DNA of 61,039 bases, taken from the NCBI GenBank assembly GCA_045536305.1, contig JAZSNH010000079.1, forward strand, positions 1-61,039. Reading direction: 5' to 3'. The stretch's first letter is position 1. Each line of letters starts with the position of its first letter. Source of the stretch: JAISGQ01 sp045536305. Its GTDB lineage: Bacteria > Bacillota > Clostridia > Oscillospirales > Acutalibacteraceae. The notes beneath the pieces were generated by a model. That model did no database searches, was not told where the DNA came from, and saw only the letters and a list, made by a program, of their open reading frames with translations. The position numbers were made by a program, and so were the translations under genes. Shown piece by piece: positions 58,752 to 61,039 of the stretch.

Positions 58752-59437
58752 TGCTTGACCTCAAACTTGTAGCCTACGCCCCATACAGTCTTAAGGCTCC
58801 ACTGCTCACTTACACCCTCAAGCTTTTCGCGCAGACGCTTTACATGCACGTCAACAGTTCTTGAGTCGCCGTAATAGTTAAAGCCCCACACCTCATCGAG
58901 AAGCTGATCTCTTGAGAACACGCGGTTGGGATTGCTTGCAAGATGATAGATAAGCTCCATTTCTTTCGGGGGAGTATCGATCTGCTTGCCGTCAACGCGA
59001 AGCTCATAGTTGTTAAGGTTTATTGAGAGCTTGTCAAAGTTTACCACCTTGCGCTCATTGGGATCGCTCTTGCCGCTTCTGCGGAGAACGGCCTTGATGC
59101 GTGCGATAACTTCCTTTGCCTCGAAGGGCTTGACTACATAATCATCTGCACCGAGCTCAAGACCGAGAACCTTGTCAAAGGTCTCGCCCTTTGCGGTGAG
59201 CATGATGATGGGGCACTGGCTCTTCTTTCTTATCTCACGGCATACGTGCCAGCCGTCAAATTCGGGAAGCATGATGTCGAGCAGGATAAGATCGGGGCAC
59301 TCCGCGTCAAAGCACTCCAGCGCGCGCTTTCCGTCGTTTGCGATAGTTGTTGTGTATCCCTCTTTCTCCGTATACAGGCGAAGAAGCTCACATATATTCT
59401 GATCGTCATCAACTATAAGTATTTTCCCTGTTTCCAT
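58748..59437 (-). CDS. OmpR/PhoB-family response regulator
   Basis: The protein has 229 residues. The receiver has acidic residues Asp10-12, phospho-acceptor Asp54 (LLDIMLPEFDG) and Lys83. The winged-helix C-terminus has PPKEMELIYHLASNPNRVFSRDQLLDEVWGFNYYGDSRTVDVHVKRLREKL. Its target genes are not evident; htrA downstream of the kinase is a plausible one. ATG 59437 follows AAAGGTGG. Confidence 0.96.
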   Translation of the reverse strand: METGKILIVDDDQNICELLRLYTEKEGYTTTIANDGKRALECFDAECPDLILLDIMLPEFDGWHVCREIRKKSQCPIIMLTAKGETFDKVLGLELGADDYVVKPFEAKEVIARIKAVLRRSGKSDPNERKVVNFDKLSINLNNYELRVDGKQIDTPPKEMELIYHLASNPNRVFSRDQLLDEVWGFNYYGDSRTVDVHVKRLREKLEGVSEQWSLKTVWGVGYKFEVKQ

Positions 59438-59600
59438 TGTTCATTCCACCTTTATCTAAACTTTTGTGACTTATGTGATTTGTGCTTTAAATAGTATTTT
59501 AACATATAATTGTGAACAGATAAAGTATTTTGTGTATTGAATATAAATTTTCTCTGTGCCAATGCTCTTATACGAAAACATAAAAGGAAAGGGTGTTTAT

Positions 59601-60851
59601 ATGAATAATGAATCGAAGCCTCTTTGGTCATCGATAAACGATGTTCCACATCAGTATCCGTGGCTTTCAGACGAGGCCAACTGCTCTGTCTGCGTTATCG
59701 GCGGCGGACTTACAGGCGCATTATGCGCTCTGCGGCTTGCTCAGGCAGGGGAAGATGTTGTGCTTCTTACCGCAAAGACCATAGGTTTTTCCTCAACCTC
59801 AGATGCCTCGCCCTCTGTAAGCTTTGACTTCGGGCATAAGATAGTGGAATTAAAGCGGCGTATCGGTGCAGAAAATGCACTTACACTCTTTGAAATGGGC
59901 GCTCAGGCTATCGATATGCTGGAGTCTCTGCGCGAAGAGCTCGATGATGATTTCGGATTCCGTCGGTGCGACTCTCTTCTGTATACAAATGACGAACGTG
60001 AGCTTGAGCTTTTTAATCGGGAATACCTTATGCGAAAGCACAACGGCTTCGACTGCACCTTTATGAACCGTACCGCAGCACGCGATGCCTTTTCTTTCCC
60101 CATTGCAGGAGGGATATTTTCAAAGGGTCTTGCGGCTTATTTTGACCCCTACAGGCTCACTCATCTATGCATAAGCAAGGCGCATCAGCACGGTGCCAGA
60201 ATATACGAGAACACCAAGGTCGAGCAGCTCGATTCTCACGGAAAATGCGTTGTGATAGAAACTGACACGCGACAGACTGTGTACGCGGACAAGTGTGTTA
60301 TTGCTGTCGGAAATATTTTTGACGAGATACTCAATGTTCCGATTCAAAGGCTTACCGGCTTTTATTCCGTAAGCTCCGAGGTGAGCAATTATTCCGGCTG
60401 GACGGGAAAATGTGTGATCCGCACATGGGCTCAGCCGGGCATAACCTTATCACCTACTCCCGATGGCAGAATATACTGCGGAGGGCTTGAGACCTCCGCT
60501 CTTGATGAAAACGGCCGACTGTACGGTGTTTTGAACATCCCATCGCTTTCGGAAAAGCGCTTCGATGAGCTTGAAAGCTCTGTTCGTTGTCATTTTCCTG
60601 CAATTGACGTTGGCGAATTCAAAATAAACAGAGCAATTCGTTATACCGTCACGCAGGATTCCCTTCCCATTATCGGCACTGATGAAAATCACGACAAATG
60701 CTTCTTTGCCTGCTGCACAGGACATGATTCGGCTTTATATTCCGTTCTCGCCTCCGATATGCTTCTTATGAATCTTTCATCGGGTGCAACCGAGGACACC
60801 TATTTATTTTCGCCCATGCGCTTTTCAAGGAAGCACGCAAGGAGCAGATAA
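59601..60851 (+). CDS. FAD-dependent oxidoreductase (DAO family)
   Basis: The protein has 416 residues. The dinucleotide-binding motif CVIGGGLTGALCALRLAQAG is near residues 33-52. A DAO-type core follows, with YADKCVIAVGN and a C-terminal GTDENHDKCFFACCTGHDSALYSVLASD. The N-terminus (PLWSSINDVPHQYPWL) resembles YhfW/OrdL-like oxidoreductases. Those often carry a C-terminal Rieske domain, which is absent here. The substrate is probably an amine or amino acid but is unknown. The frame opens at 59556; ATG 59601 has AAAGGG 7 nt upstream. Confidence 0.85.
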   Translation: MNNESKPLWSSINDVPHQYPWLSDEANCSVCVIGGGLTGALCALRLAQAGEDVVLLTAKTIGFSSTSDASPSVSFDFGHKIVELKRRIGAENALTLFEMGAQAIDMLESLREELDDDFGFRRCDSLLYTNDERELELFNREYLMRKHNGFDCTFMNRTAARDAFSFPIAGGIFSKGLAAYFDPYRLTHLCISKAHQHGARIYENTKVEQLDSHGKCVVIETDTRQTVYADKCVIAVGNIFDEILNVPIQRLTGFYSVSSEVSNYSGWTGKCVIRTWAQPGITLSPTPDGRIYCGGLETSALDENGRLYGVLNIPSLSEKRFDELESSVRCHFPAIDVGEFKINRAIRYTVTQDSLPIIGTDENHDKCFFACCTGHDSALYSVLASDMLLMNLSSGATEDTYLFSPMRFSRKHARSR

Positions 60852-60856
60852 ATATA

Positions 60857-60888
60857 AGATCCGCACATACTCAGGTATGTGCGGATCT
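60857..60888 (+). terminator. Hairpin terminator of the FAD oxidoreductase gene
   Basis: AGATCCGCACATAC (60857-60870) and its exact complement (60875-60888) around TCAG, followed by TATACTTTT. Confidence 0.75.
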
Positions 60889-60896
60889 ATACTTTT

Positions 60897-60930
60897 ACAA
60901 AAAAGAAACAACCACCCAAAGGTGGTTGTT
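60897..60930 (-). terminator. Intrinsic terminator of the rRNA operon
   Basis: On the minus strand AACAACCACC pairs with GGTGGTTGTT (60930-60921 with 60916-60907) around TTTG, then TCTTTTTTG. Confidence 0.88.
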
Positions 60931-60933
60931 GAT

Positions 60934-61039
<106 letters not shown>

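Noticed and set aside
59556..59600. N-terminal extension of the FAD oxidoreductase from ATG 59556
   Set aside because: ATG 59601 has AAAGGG at 7 nt and the extension does not resemble the family's N-terminus.

Overview
The window is chromosomal DNA of a Gram-positive anaerobe, most likely a member of the Clostridia (Oscillospirales, in the Ruminococcus / [Eubacterium] siraeum neighbourhood). The evidence is a complete division/cell-wall (dcw) cluster in Firmicutes order, strong AGGAGG-type ribosome sites with frequent TTG and GTG starts, consensus sigma-A promoters with 17-bp spacers, Thr-rich linkers in secreted proteins, a meso-DAP-type MurE, and genes typical of Clostridia such as a DUF1292 protein and a coiled-coil gene coupled to coaD. 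The genus is an inference.

Layout. 1-1527 (-) is the 5' part of a phage tail / baseplate-like gene that runs off the left edge. It has its own promoter with a LexA-type SOS box in the spacer. 1814-4802 holds a TarI-type cytidylyltransferase and a LytR-CpsA-Psr wall-polymer ligase, separated by hairpin-rich repeat remnants. 5031-8462 (-) holds a UvrD/PcrA helicase and an MFS transporter. 8694-11736 (+) is a dTDP-sugar operon (aminotransferase, rfbA, rfbB) without rfbC or rfbD. 11833-28768 (-) is the dcw cluster, in transcription order mraZ, rsmH, ftsL, a SpoVD/FtsI-type PBP, murE, murF, mraY, ftsW, murG, murA, ftsQ, ftsZ and a DivIVA-like gene. 29095-32589 (-) holds uvrC, rsmD, coaD and a coiled-coil gene. 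32678-34371 (+) is an ABC-2 exporter. 34418-37522 (-) holds a DEDD exonuclease, a DUF1292 protein and typA/bipA. A solitary tRNA-Thr(CGT) follows.

37896-39585 (+) is an ECF sigma / membrane anti-sigma pair. 40225-41832 (+) is an mgtE magnesium-transporter unit with a long structured leader that encodes an acidic/proline-rich 38-residue peptide. 41928-45791 (-) is a 44-residue small ORF, an intrinsic terminator, and then two half-size ABC exporters. 46043-54079 (+) holds a foldase-like lipoprotein, glmU-pth-mfd and a secreted CAP-domain protein. 54169-55510 (-) is an sdpR/sdpI-like pair without a toxin operon. 55703-59437 (-) is a response regulator, histidine kinase and HtrA protease. 59601-60851 (+) is a FAD oxidoreductase, convergent with the 3' part of a 5S rRNA gene (-) that enters from the right edge.

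Most of the window is conserved housekeeping, dominated by peptidoglycan and envelope work. Precursor supply (glmU, murA, murE, murF, mraY, murG), septal synthesis (ftsW, PBP, ftsL, ftsQ, ftsZ), glycopolymer precursors and attachment (tarI, dTDP-sugar genes, LCP) and envelope stress (sigma/anti-sigma, two-component system with HtrA) all lie together. The most unusual signals are regulatory. They are the mgtE leader peptide with an EPEPP core, the SOS-box promoter on the tail-like gene, the terminator-interrupted small ORF / ABC unit, a 16-bp-arm palindrome over the pcrA promoter and ribosome site, and an apparent AUA start for the ECF sigma factor. All calls come from reading the sequence; no database search was possible.
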